NCBI RefSeq assembly: GCF_024586455.1
Contig: NC_065921.1
Span: forward strand, 24,554,635 to 24,618,634
Direction: 5' to 3'
Source of the DNA: Bactrocera neohumeralis
Taxonomy: Eukaryota; Arthropoda; Insecta; Diptera; Tephritidae
Length of the DNA stretch: 64,000 nucleotides
Below, piece after piece: positions 33,216-45,094 of this stretch; position 1 is the first letter of the stretch; the number at the start of each line of letters is the position of its first letter. Below the pieces are notes generated by a model that searched no databases, had not been told where the DNA came from, and saw only the letters and a list, made by a program, of their open reading frames with translations. Made by a program: the position numbers and the translations under genes.

Positions 33216-34829
33216 CTCTTGTTTTTTACTCACATTTTCTTCTCTCTTCTACAAATTTTACACTCTCTAAAATCCAAAACGTGCGTTCTCCTCCAACTTT
33301 TGAGTAGCAACTCATTGTTCACGCTCACTCAAGCGCTTTTGTGTTATGCGCACTACATGCCATGTCGAGCAATATCCGGCATGAAAACTAGGACAACAAG
33401 TCACATGTTGCGCGCCCATGTTTATGTCACACAGCAGTTTTTTTCAGCTTATCGCTGATGCAGCACACATACATATTTACATACACACATATGCATACAC
33501 TCATACAATTACCATACACACAACTAGGCTGTAGCGCCACCAGGCGGACTGTTGCGCATAAATCAGCATGAGCAAGTGCAGTGCAGCGCTGCTGGCGTTG
33601 TTGTTGCTATTGTAAAGCGTCGCTTACGTCAATTTGGCGTCAATTAGATGCATTTGTGGTGGCTGCCAAAGAGGTGCAGTGTACAATCGAGTTGATAGGT
33701 CCAACGGTCGTGGCTCGCGCCCTGTGGTTGTTGTTGTTTTTTTTTTCCGTTTTGCCATTCGCTAACCATTATTTGGTATTTCTAGCATTTTTTTTGTTAT
33801 TTTTTTGCAATAACACCTTTGTTTTGCTTTCACCTTTTGTTCTCTCGTGTGCTGAGTTGGCCCTCCCCTTTGGTTTGAGGTTGTGCGCGTTGCTCGCTTA
33901 ATGTCAATTAATTAGTATTTAATTAATGTACACTTGTATTTACCAATCGGGCTCATTAAATGCAATCGAGCGTATTTCCAAGCGCGCACACACACATACA
34001 CATGCAAATGTTTATGAAATTTTTTTTCATATTTTTTTGTTTTTTTGTCTGTGTTGCAAATTCAATATTATTCCACTAGTTTTCATGAGTTGAGTTTTTT
34101 TTGTTGTAATCGATTTGTGTGATTAAATTTCAATCTTTTGTTCAGCTCATCTATCATTAGTTGCATTTACGCACGCATACACGCACACATATGACATATA
34201 TTATGTACTTGCAACATTGTTGCGTATTTTTGGTGACATTGCGCATAATTAATTTTGCGCATTTAATTAATTAGTTTTTTTATTTGTCAGTAAGAATTGC
34301 ATTCGTATATTATGCCTACACTTAGGCGCATTTTGTTGAAGTTCTTTTAGACCAAGGTAGATAATGCTTCCGACTTAAGCGGGGTCTATGCCTTTATAGA
34401 ACAAGATAGTTAAAAAAAAAAAATTATAGTGGCTGAAATCTATTGAAAATGAAATATAAATAACAAGCAATAAGGAAAAAACGATCTAAGTTGGGGAAAA
34501 GGAAGAAGAGGGGAATGATTTAGTTTTTAAAGGTTAAGAATGACTTATGTCGATTTCCGGCAAAACTAAAAGTTCTACAGAAAAAAATTGTAGGACAAAG
34601 TTTTGGGTAATGAAAAGATCTATAACTTTTGTGCACAAAATTTTTTCACATAACCTCAAAATTTATGTGAAAAGTTCATCTAGTCCAGTTCTTTCTCTTT
34701 TTATTTTTACAAGAAAAAAATTTCCCCCATTCAGATTTTAACAACAAATATCCAAATGGCCAACTACCCATTATTGTAGCTGTATGTATTTAAATACCCT
34801 TTCTGAATCTATTTAATAGATTTTATGTA
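33216..34829. other. intergenic DNA, TTG- and CA-rich in part
   Basis: From 33220 to about 34020 the DNA is less AT-rich, with TTG runs, poly-T and CA repeats (near 33989-34000). Frames at 33219-33458 and 33581-33901 are low-complexity and Leu/Phe-rich and are not called. Confidence 0.35.
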
Positions 34830-35240
34830 GTTGTTTTGTCATATTTTGCGTATTTCGCTCCCCTCTTTATCATTTCCAGCGACTCAGACTCGTTTAGAGA
34901 GGAGTCAACTTGTCTGCCTTTTTTGCCAAAAATGTTCCTATAATCAGGAATCCACCTTATGAACAAATTATGGAAAAGTAGAGTTAACCTTCCAGTGAGC
35001 TTGAAGCCTTCTAACATTTGTTGCCCACGCTGGAGTTTATCTTTGGCGGCAACAAGGTTAACAATGCCGCCTGGCTATCTATGTATATGATAGCTCTCTG
35101 TATGCTCCTGTAGTTATTCAGTAGAACTCCACAGGCCTTCTTTCTGCCTAGTACTTTCAGTTGGAAGATCCTATCTGAGTTTGGTAGATCCAATCTATCT
35201 TGGAGCCGTCGGTAGTATATAGGGTTTTTCAATACGGCAC
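34830..35240 (-). mobile_element. non-LTR retrotransposon RNase H fragment
   Basis: The minus strand reads NPIYYRRLQDRLDL near 35220-35180, then SIQRAIIYIDSQAALLTLLP at about 35106-35050, and in a second frame WIPDYRNIFGKKGRQVDSS near 34960-34900. The IYIDSQAA and WIPxxRNIxGN-like segments are the RNase H core and its last motif in R1/I-like elements (family knowledge). One frameshift separates them. No other part of the element is left. Confidence 0.7.
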
Positions 35241-35330
35241 TACGAAAGTAGACTAATAGAGACAGCAAACGACGCCATATTTTTTCCGCTCTTTTGACAT
35301 TTCACTGCAGTGAGGTTAGTCATTTCATCA

Positions 35331-35440
35331 TGAAAAGATATACGATCTAACAACGAGTCGAAATTATTAAAATTTACTACCGAAATTCAAAGTCAGTGGC
35401 CTCAATTTAAAGGTCGGGGTAAGAGCGCTACAAAAGTTTT
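35331..35440 (+). pseudogene. N-terminal scrap of a Tc1/mariner-superfamily transposase
   Basis: The plus strand reads MKRYTI, a stop, then QRVEIIKIYYRNSKSVASI and a further stop. It resembles the first helix of the Tc1/mariner-type transposases here (MERLTPEQRLQIV), but diverged enough to suggest a different family member. Only about 35 codons remain. Confidence 0.5.
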
Positions 35441-36149
35441 TTTAAATAAAACAAAAACAGTTTGGGATATCAGTGAAGTTCTTTATTCCTATTCGTATAT
35501 ACACCATGAGTCACCATTGCCCCTAAACCGCACAAACCATAATTTTTTCGAAATGCGTTCTACTGCCACCATATAAGCCAGAGCCAGAAATAAATTTGTT
35601 CATGGAAATTAACTATTTTTCAAAATTTTCAATATACTCAAGCAAAGACTTACACCGAAAATAACGTTCAAAAATCTTGGTAGTTAATTAAGAATTCTGG
35701 AGTTTTGAGCGACAAACCTACAAAACACTAATCAAACCATCTTTAATAATGAGACAAATTTCGGACTATTGTATTCAGGTATGATAATGAAAGAAAAAAA
35801 TAAACAGACTACTCCGGCCAATCGTCATCCACAGAAAGTCACTTTCTTGTGTGCTAACGAAGCATTATTAGTTCATATAAAAACGAAAAATAATATATGA
35901 TGACCTCTCAATTTGCCATCTAGTTCCTATAATACGACTTCAATAAACTTTGTTTTCAGAAGTACGGTAAGCTAACGGGTTTGAGTAATTAGTTACAGCT
36001 TAAGTTGAAGACAAAACATTGAGTAGATTGTAGGTGAGGCATTATCGACTATTCTGAAAAACTCTTGTAAGTTTCCACTCGTAGGGTCGTATTCTTATGA
36101 TTTAGTCACGGCAGCCACAAGCCCATTACACGAACATATTTTACCATAA

Positions 36150-36711
36150 AAGTATTGTATAAATTAATAGTTTTTAATACCATACCAGATACTAAAGTGA
36201 CAAAGGTCATCCGTTGAGTTCAATTTTCGATGACTCGTTCGTGGATTTCGACTAGTAACTGGCGAATGCCATGATGTTTTGCGAAAAGTTCGGAATCAAA
36301 GCGTTATTGTTCGTATAGGCTATCGACTTTATATATCCCCACAGAAAAAAGTCTAACGATGTGATACCACATGATCGTGGTGGCCAAACGAAAGGCCCAA
36401 ACGTGAGTTAACCTATGATTGATGCGATGTGTTGTAAGTAGCGCCTCGATGTAAAACGCGAGAAGTCGTTCCAAACATCATTTCGAGTTGCTGCGAACAG
36501 CACCGAATTAACTCTCCACGGTCTTTGTGTGCACTCTCAGAATAGTTCGCTCAGTAGACCGATAATGTTGACCATAAATTGAGCGAAGCGCGAGACACAT
36601 ATTTTTTACAAAACGTGAATTTGATAATAAAGTTGAACAATTTGTAAACGTTGTTCAGGTGTAAGTCTTTACATGATGAAACGCCAAACAATACTGAACA
36701 AAAATCACCCG
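36150..36711 (-). pseudogene. Tc1/mariner-superfamily element with its catalytic middle deleted
   Basis: The 5' end keeps CGGGTGAT in inverse at 36704-36711, followed on the minus strand by an N-terminal HTH scrap (LTPEQRLQIVQLYYQI-like, about 36665-36540). Further on, at about 36390-36300, it reads WPPRSCGITSLDFFLWGYIK, the conserved C-terminal segment with the third acidic residue. The central part with the first two catalytic Asp is missing, so this is an internal deletion of the family at 13.7, 17.7, 29.5 and 63.7 kb. Confidence 0.75.
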
Positions 36712-37299
36712 TTAAAATTGCGGCCGATGTTTTAGAAATACTAAACTTGAGTAATACATATCCTAAATTTCTTTTGGTAGTAAGAAAAGCAGTCCTGTTC
36801 TATACGGCGCCAAATCATCTCTACAACCACCTCCACGTGTTCGAAGAACTGATTGCCGTTAGCTAAGATGTCCACCAAAGGGTGTCGATTCTCTTTTACC
36901 ATTCTCAGTTTACCGAGAACAGCAGCTTTCAAGAGTAGCCTTAAAAATCGAGCTGAAGACCTTGATGAGCTCTTCAATCACATTCTGCATTCTGAGTAGA
37001 ATAGGAATCAATGAAATGCAGTTTCGGAAAAAACTAGTTTAAAAACTTGCCAGAAGAAGCTGACTAACTCAAAGGTTTTGATTTTTTTTTTATATTATAG
37101 CAATTGAATAGAGTTTTAAGGAGCTATAGTGAATTGCGGGCAAAACTAATATATTTAATAAAACCTCTTGGACTAGCCTAACCTCTTCAGAATCTTTCAC
37201 CGTATACTTGCACTTCATCATTCCATAAAAATCAATATTTTGGACAAAAAAATATTATTATTACTATTAAATATTATATATTTATTTTCCACCTTCAAA
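36712..37299. other. spacer, nothing recognised
   Basis: Opposite-strand short frames (36651-36866 plus, 36741-36977 minus) have no support. The end is AT-rich. Confidence 0.35.
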
Positions 37300-38290
37300 G
37301 GTAGGAGTGCAGCCCTATTGGGCTCAATTAGCACTTGATGTGCCATTTTGATACGCCTTCAAGGTAATCTCACTATTTTTCCAGTCCTCGAAACACTTTT
37401 TGTGATGGCCTTCAGCAACTTCAGTGAATTTTGTTTTGTCGCTTCGTTAAATTGAAATCGGGTTCCATGGAGCGGCAATTTCAGTTTGGGTAACAAGAAA
37501 AAATCACACGAAGACCAGATTTGGGGTTAATGCGGTGGTTGGTCGATGGCATTCACTACGCTTTTGGCTTTAAATTCTGTCACAATCGTGGCCCGATGCC
37601 AGGTTGCCTTATCATCGTGTAAAATCCATGAATCGGTTTACCACAATTTCGACCGTTTTCAACAGATGTTCTCACGCAAAGCCTCACTACGGCCAAAGAG
37701 AACTCCTTATTGACCGTCTGTCCACCGGAATAAATTCATGATGCACCAAATCACGAATCTCGAAAAAAAAATAGTGAGTATCACTTTGCTTTTTGAGCGG
37801 CTTTGGCGTGGTATTTTTGGTTGCTGTCTTGCTTGCATATCAAACTCATAAACCCGTGTCTCATCGTCAGATATAATGCTCTCCACAAAACTGGAATCAA
37901 GCATGTCTAAAAAGACCTTTTTAAGGTACTCTTTTTGAAAAATATTCAGCTTTATTGGGACGTATCGAGCAAGAACGCGTTTTATACCCAAAATTATTCG
38001 AACGGACTCACTCGAGATGCTGGGCTCTCTTGCCATCTCTCTAACTTTTGCTTGACGATTTTCAAGACGCATATCCTTTACTTATTTAATATCTTCCTCA
38101 GTTGAAGAGGTCGAAGGTCGTCCAGAACGAGGCATGTATTCAACGAACTGATTTCCGACCGTCTTTGAAGGCTTGTGCCACTCTTACGCATCGCAGGCTT
38201 TTCGAATATTCGCAATGATTCTGCACACGAAATTTGTTTAGAAATACAAAATCTGAGACAAATTCTTTCTTGGATACTTTCAGCCATTGT
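37300..38290 (-). pseudogene. mariner transposase pseudogene, all regions present but frameshifted
   Basis: Read on the minus strand. From 38287: MAESIQERICLRFCISKQIS (N-terminal helix region). Then 38072-37707: KVREMAREPSISSESVRIIL with ISDDETRVYEFDMQARQQPK, which holds the first catalytic Asp, and IPRQSRSKSKVILTIFF. Beyond the stop, broken frames continue through an IHGFYTMIRQP-like region (near 37625) and FNEATKQNSLKLLKAI-like C-terminal sequence to about 37310. The order and spacing are those of a complete mariner ORF (about 345 residues in family knowledge) with several frameshifts. The same family as 49.7-50.4 kb. Confidence 0.8.
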
Positions 38291-38579
38291 AAAAATCGTA
38301 GCGCACTACTGAGATATACCGACTTAAGCAACTGCTGTAAGCAAACTGGTTATCAGATCGCGGTCATATTTGACACAGTTATTAAGGACACTGTTATCAA
38401 CTTAGCAAAATACATTTGTCTGAAATATCTTTTATCCGGGGAATGTAATTTCAATTTCGGGATATTTTTTGTCAGAATGTATTTTATTAAACATCCTAGA
38501 CTGGCCTAATCTCTGTACTAGCTTTTTCACTTTAACCTTTCGGTAAAATCAATATATTAGTTAGAAGTAGAGCCTTAGC

Positions 38580-39420
38580 TATTGATATGACAGAAAAGGA
38601 ACTATAAATTCACATACACACATTCTTGCTAAAAAATAGACGTCAAATGAATTTCGCACACCCCAAAATACAACAAAAATAATTGAAAACTTAGCTTTAT
38701 TCTTGGCATTCACGCACACACACATATGTCTATATGACAAACACCAGCGTGTATATATAAATGACAATATTGTATGTAAACCTCATTACACATGCACTAC
38801 TTCTCACACACACACACCGCCAAGCAGCCATGCATTTGTAATGAAATAAGCTCCAGCTCACTTATAATGCATTATGCATAATTTTCGAAGTTATAATAAA
38901 CCTCCAGCAAATGTGTGTGTGTGTGTGTGTGTGTGGAACGTAGAAAAAATAGCAAAATGGCGATGACACTGCTTTCGAAGAAACGAGCGCGTGCTGAATG
39001 CATTAGAAATACCAGCAAACACACACACACATGCCCACGAGTATCCACAGTAAATATTACACACGCGGGAGGAAGATGGGAGAGAGGAGCGAACATTGCT
39101 TCGCTGCATCTGTTTACTTTTGCTAGGGGGATGGGGGGCTGCGAGTTAATTTTCCTCGGTTTATTGTTAAGCTAAGCAAGCAAATCTTCGCACGAGCGCG
39201 AGTATGAGGACCAAGCGACAATAGCAAGCGGGCAGCGGGGAGCGGGGGTGTGGGCGCACAGGTATGGCATTTTAAAGATTAGTTAGCAAGGAGCTCAACA
39301 AACGAAGCATGTTTGCATTGTTATACAGCCATTTCGTGCATGTGTGTGTGTGTGTGTGTTTAGAAATACTTTTGTAAATTCACGTGCTGAAGGGGAAATT
39401 ACTTCGAACATAACTGTTAA
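38580..39420. other. spacer with CA/TG microsatellites
   Basis: Several CA/TG runs: (TG)12 at 38912-38935, others near 38802-38818, 39020-39031 and 39340-39359. Short frames over them are artefacts. A GC-rich stretch at 39180-39260 contains GGGGAGCGGGGG. No gene. Confidence 0.45.
38912..38935 (+). repeat. (TG)12 microsatellite
   Basis: Twelve uninterrupted TG units. Confidence 0.9.
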
Positions 39421-39534
39421 ATTTTGTAATGCTTTGTAGCGGTATTTCGTCGTATTGTCATTGCAACTTTACACCGAGATGTAAATAGATATTATAAGAA
39501 GCGCTTGTGAGCTATAAGTATGTACAAATTGTTT

Positions 39535-40210
39535 TAGGGAAAATAAAATAAAAAATTCCAACTTTTCGAGACCATTTTTGTAGTACGATTTTGCCTTTGC
39601 TTCAAAATAGACCTCAGTCACCTCTTCATTCGACGAAAATTTCTTCCCAGCGAGCCAACTTTTGAGATCTGAGAACATAAATTAGTCGCTCAAAGTCAGA
39701 AGTGGAGGATACCGCATCCACCGGCAGCAATTCGAAGCTTAATTCATGGATTTTCGCCATCGTTTTCACTGACTTGTGACACGGTCCAATAATGCTATGT
39801 AATATTCGCTCTTGATGGTTCTTCATTTTTCAAGGTATTCTAAAAAAATTATTCCATACGCATCCCAATATACAGACGCCATAACCCTGCCAGCCGACTG
39901 TTGCGTTTTCATAAGCTTTAGATCGGGTTCATCGGGTGCAGTCCATTCGAATGACCGTCGATTGGACTTCGGAGTGAAATGTTGGAGCCATGCTTCAACC
40001 GCTGTCATATATCGACCAAAAACTCGCGCTTATTACGCTTGAGCATCTCCCAGCACTGCTCCGAATCAGCAACTCGTCGGTTTTGGTCAAAAGTGAGCTC
40101 GCAGAGCTTTCTCATACCTAAATATTCGCGAATGATATGATGTATACGCTCAGTTGAAATCTTTAGGGTGTCTGCTATTTGGAACAACTTCACTTCACGG
40201 TCATCCAAAA
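39535..40210 (-). pseudogene. mariner transposase pseudogene (mauritiana/cecropia type), first HTH missing
   Basis: Four minus-strand frames follow in order. 40208-40005: VKLFQIADTLKISTERIHHI. 40008-39823: AWLQHFTPKSNRRSFEWTAP and MASVYWDAYGIIFLEYLEK, covering the first-Asp region with Ala in place of the usual DET context. 39826-39626: GPCHKSVKTMAKIHELSFEL, where the HQDNA part is damaged. 39678 onward: AGKKFSSNEEVTEVYFEAKA and KSYYKNGLEKLE. Each join is a frameshift. The related copy at 9.9-10.5 kb keeps HQDNA. Confidence 0.85.
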
Positions 40211-40329
40211 TTATTTTTGGTACTTTCGAACTCTGGCAAGCCTAAATTGGGCTTCGTAGCAGTCATTTCTAACTGGTTTTGAGTTGACAGTCAGTAATCT
40301 AAGCGTCATTGCATTAGGTTATGAAAGCA

Positions 40330-40890
40330 GGCAGTATCGAAACTTTCAGTAGGTAACTCGGTTAATATCATCTGGCTACCCAGTCATTCCAGACATATAA
40401 GAATAGAAGGAAATGAAAGGGTAGACGAGCTGGTCCGCTCGAGAGCAGCTGTAGACACAATTCTCCTCAGCTGCCACAGGCCATTCAGGTCCTTCAAGTG
40501 TTGTTTGAAGCAATGAACCCAAGAGGAACATCCCAGGTCTTGGAACACAAGCAACACTGGGCATAACACAAAGTTACTTTGGCTACTACTCATAGAACTC
40601 TTTCTCTCTGGAGTTAAGTAACATTGTAGCAGTCATCACAGGGCAAATACCCCTAAGATGCCATTCTAAAAAATTTGTTAATGTGGATTCGACTGACAGC
40701 AAAGTACTATAGACGGAGAACGCTGACACGCTGGAACATTAACTATGCGGATGCCTAGCCTTAAGCCGGATGAGACGGCATATATTGCACGTCTCCCAAT
40801 ACCCCAACTTAATGACTCTTTGGCAGCTGTGGTGGAAATCCAAGTCAGGGGTTTTACCAAATCCTCTGAATTTCTGGAAGAGACATAATT
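40330..40890 (+). mobile_element. non-LTR retrotransposon 3' end: RNase H tail and C-terminus
   Basis: The plus strand reads IIWLPSHSRHIRIEGNERVD then ELVRSRAAVDT, the last RNase H motif (W-P-S-H-x-x-GN-x-x-VDEL). Later come MRMPSLKPDETAYIARLPIP and EIQVRGFTKSSEFLEE. The same C-terminal block occurs at 45.48-45.62 kb (ILSLQPDEVG, then TKSTKFLDNS), so both are 3' ends of one family. Several stops; 5'-truncated. Confidence 0.7.
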
Positions 40891-41734
40891 GGGTTACCAA
40901 AATATAAACAAGTATGTAAGTAAGAATTTCAAAAGCGTCACCATTAAGTGGCACAGCGCTGTATTTAATGTGCTACAGAAAATTAATTTCCACATTATCC
41001 TTTTGTTTGCGTACAACTGTTTATAGCTACGCGTGCACTTGTAAATATATAAAATGCATTTCTGTTGTTGTTGTTGCACATATGCATTCTTATTTGGTTG
41101 TTAATATTTGTAATGCTTAGCCATGAATAACTGAACATAATTTGATGCAGAGCAAGACGTGTGGCACGCTGCAAGTGTGTTTGGGTGCGTTCGTGTGCAT
41201 CTTGCGCTGGCTTATTTCCACTGAAAATACCTGAGAGTATACTTATTTGTAGGAAATTGTTGTTGTACAAATTTGCAACATTCTACCCCCACCCCTGGAA
41301 GGTGTAGTGGCTGCATACAAATTCAGAGCTGAAGCCAGGTGGCCCAGAAAGAAGAAAACTGCTTCGAAACCAGTTAAATTGGAGATATTTAGTTGAATGA
41401 ATTATTTGTGGTTAATGTAGCTCACCGTTTAAGGATAAATACGTTTAATTTAAAACTAAATTTTGTAGATGCTAAACTGCTGCATGTTGGGATGAAATGC
41501 ATAATGAATCTGTAATCTACGAAAGGCTCAAGGTTATAGCGACATATTACAAATGCAGTGAGGTAAATCCTAAGTTGGCTCATATGAAGTGAGTTATGCC
41601 GCAACAAAAACATGTTCAGATTAAATTCTGACAAATCTTCTTATAATCCTTAGTCCAAGCTATAGGTCCGAACCAACCTTTATATAGCTCGTAACTTCGT
41701 CGTAACTATTTAGTTCCTATAAGGCCTTGAATAT
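40891..41734. other. spacer, nothing recognised
   Basis: A TTGTTGTTGTTG run near 41063 and mixed AT-rich DNA; no supported gene. Confidence 0.35.
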
Positions 41735-43225
41735 TTCAAACTCGTTGGGAAATAAATCAGAAAGAGTGCGGAATTGGTTTCGGAATCGTTCCGAATAGTT
41801 TCTGAATGTTTTCGGAATGTTTTGAATAATTTCGAAGTGTCGCGAATCAGCTTCGGAATATTTTCGGAGTGTTTAGAATTGGTTTCGGCAATCATTCCGA
41901 AGTAGTGCCGAATAGTTTCCGATTATTTTCGGAATGTTTAGAATTTGTTTCGGAATCATTTGGAAGTAGCGTCGAATGGTTTCGGAATATTTTTTTAAAT
42001 ATTTCAGAATTAGTTTCCAAACAGTGCCGAAATAAACCATAAGTAGTTTCCGAATACTTCGGAAATAGTGCCAAAAATTTTTCGAAATAGTTTCAAAGTT
42101 GTTCCAAATACCTAGTTCGTAACCGGTCCCGAGCTTCAACTAGTCCGTAACCAGGTCGTAATAAGTTCCCAAAAGGTCTTGAATATTTCGAACTTGTTTA
42201 GAAATAATAAGATTGTGCGGCATTAGTTTCGGAATTGTACCGAAATTGTTCCGAAGTAGTTTCGAAATAGTTACGAAAATTTTCCAAAATAAAACCCAAA
42301 TAGATTTCGAATAATTCCGAACTAGCGTCCGAATAGTTACGAAATTACAAATCAGAGCCTAAATGGTCTCTAAAGAGTGAGTTATTCCATAATTGTTTCT
42401 AAAAGATTCCCTAATAGTAACGAAATAGTTTTGCAATAGTTCCGAAATAGACAATAACTACATAAATTATTTCGAACAAGTTTCAAAATACTTTCGAAAT
42501 TCGTAGTGTATAACCTGTCCTGAACCAGGCTTGAACTATTTCATAACCAGGTTGTACCTAATTTCCAAAAGGTCTTGTAAATTTCGAACTTGTTTGAAAA
42601 TGATTCAGAAATAGTGCGGAATTAGTTTCGAAACTGTACCAAAATTGTTCCGAAGTACTTTCAAAAAAAAATTTAAAAGTTTTAGCGCTATTTGGGAACT
42701 ATTCGGAAACGGAATTTACGAAAATTTTTCAAAATAGAACTCAAATAGTTTCCGAATAGTTCCCAAATAGCGCTAAAATGGTTAGAAAATAATTCCAAAA
42801 CAAAACTTAAATAGTTTTCTAAGAGCACCAAATATTTTCCGAACTAGTGTCAATATTATTCCGAAATGGTTACGAAATAAAAAATATATTAAAGCGCAAA
42901 TAGTTTCCGAATCGTGCCGAAATACTAACTTCCGAATAGTACCGAAATTATTCCAAAAGAGTTTCTAAATTATTCTGAAATAGTTCTGCACTAGTTTCAA
43001 AACAGTTAGAAATATGGTTTCCGAATTTTTCTGAAATAACTACAAAAGAGCTCCGAAATAATTTTCAACATAGTTTCCGAATAGTTCCGACATAGCTACA
43101 AAAAAAACTCCGAAATAATTTCTAAACAGTTCCTAAAATATTCAAACTGGTTTCGAAATACTTACAGTCTAATTTTTAACTATTTTCAAATCAGTTTCAA
43201 AATTATTTCAGAAAAAACGATGTGA
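41735..43225. repeat. degenerate minisatellite built on TTCCGAA / TTCGGAA
   Basis: About 1.5 kb in which the short units TAGTTTCCGAAT, TTTCGGAATGTT and AAATAGTTCCGAAATAG recur every 10-20 bases in imperfect form. Apparent reading frames (41710-42139 minus) are Ser/Glu/Asn repeats produced by it. Units face both ways, so TTCGGAA on one strand often sits opposite TTCCGAA. Confidence 0.75.
42680..42778. repeat. perfect 31 bp inverted repeat with 37 nt loop
   Basis: The left arm 42680-42710 (TTTTAGCGCTATTTGGGAAC and onward) is the exact reverse complement of the right arm 42748-42778 (GTTTCCGAATAGTTCCCAAA and onward). Each arm contains AGCGCT. It lies inside the TTCCGAA minisatellite, whose other units are far less exact. 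Confidence 0.85.
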
Positions 43226-45094
43226 GGTTCTATTTTTTCAATATTGCCGACAAAATCGTCCAATGTCAACGGAATAGCTTGATAAGACGCCTTTCAGGAG
43301 GTCATACAAAACTCCGATTAGATCACAACCAACACCTTTTTGCTCACTAGAACCATTTTATTCAGATTTTTGTTTATAGGAAAAGAGTCTTTTGAGATGT
43401 GTGTAAAAGTTTGAAGATAATGGATCTCAAAAATTGTCTAAAATATTATTGAATCTTGTTAGTAAGGCTACTAATATGTAACAATCCAGATGTCCTCTCG
43501 GAGTTGGCTCATTTTCCAACAGTAATCTCATTAGACGTCTTCCAATAAAAACTCCAATCATAAATTTTAGGCTGAGTATTGATGAAGCTTCCCTTCGGCG
43601 GGTATGAGTATTTTGTTCTACTATATAGGAGACTTCAGAGGCCTCAGCACCTCAGTGTCTATTTTGCAAATTTAGCACTCCTTATTTATCTTCTTTCATT
43701 TCTCTGTACCTAACCTGGACCTGAGTAATTTATAATCACCACTCGACTGCTTCGTACGTCTCTCCAACTCCCTCTATGCTTTAAGCAAAGTTTCTACTAA
43801 ACGCCTCTTACTACATTATACTTTTATACACTTATGTACACATTAGGCATGTAAATACTTGCAACCACCACATCCATTTGCTCGGTAAATATGTACCTAC
43901 TCGCAAGTATATGAAATTTCAAATTCCATTTGTGCAAACAATGAATTTGGGGATTCACTACTTTGCACTGTCATTCGCGTGGCTGTGACAAAAATTATTC
44001 GCCAGATCCTTTATGCTACTATTTGCATTTGAAATCACGCATTCTCCATGCCGCTCATTACTTTGCGACACAAGCAGCGGTTGTGCAGCAGCAACTTTCC
44101 ACGGGCCGATGGCACACACACTTCATGCGGCGCTTTTGTCGGTTTTGTTGCAAACTCGACAGCGTCCATTGCGTTCACGCGCCGCTCATGCAAGTTCCCA
44201 AATGTACATGTGTATGTGTGTGTGGGGATGTGTATATTTTGGGGAACTGTTTGCCCAATTTAGTGCATTTTAAGCGGTTTTCGCTTTTGTGAACTTTATA
44301 ATTTGCAATTTGTCAATTTTCATTGTGTCAGGCTCTAATTAGTTTTTAATTAGCTGTGAAGGCATCGGTTGGCGTTGGTGGATTTTAAGTTACATTTACA
44401 AATGGTGAATTTATTTTTAGTGATTTACTTTATTTGTCTTTTTGAATATACATATGTGGCTTTACAGAGTGGTCACAAAAATATCCTATGTGGTGTTTAC
44501 ATTTACTGCTTTATGAGAAATAGATTATTGATGTTTTGTTTAGACAGTTCTGGAGGCACTTGTTCGAACCTTTCAAAGAAACCATTTTCAAAACTTCAAT
44601 CACCTTAGCTAGGTGAATTCGGTACGAAATTTACCAGATATCCTGATCTCGAGCTTATCAAGCTTAAATTCCAAATTTCCAAGAAAATTTCATACTTCTT
44701 ATGTTTGGTTTTAGAGGGTTGCTTTGTTGGGAAGACTTGTTTTTTAGGAAAGGCTAATCTACTTAAACTGTTCATATACTTAGCTCAGTAGTTAGGCTCA
44801 GACCTCTGAAATTCCGATGAAGGGTTATTCAATTCTTTTGCATTGACAAATATTTCACAGTTTTCAGAAGAAAAAAAAGTACTACTTTGATTATTAGTTC
44901 TAATTGTCTTAAGAGTAATGAAAGGAAGATAAAAGCCCCTAAGTATCTTTGATAATCTATATGAACACTTTTTTTATGATTATTGCAAATTTATTTGGCA
45001 TGGTATCATAATAGATCTTGTTAAGGAACTCAGGCTAAGATGGCAGTGCGATCGAGAGAAGGAGACCCACGAGGAATTAAACAAAACGTGTTCA
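43226..45094. other. spacer, nothing recognised
   Basis: Around 43920-44300 the DNA is less AT-rich, and three overlapping frames of 71-109 codons exist in that block, all without domains. No gene is called. Confidence 0.35.

Noticed and set aside
41710..42139. Ser/Glu/Asn repeat protein on the minus strand
   Set aside because: Translation of the TTCCGAA minisatellite; frames shift between units.
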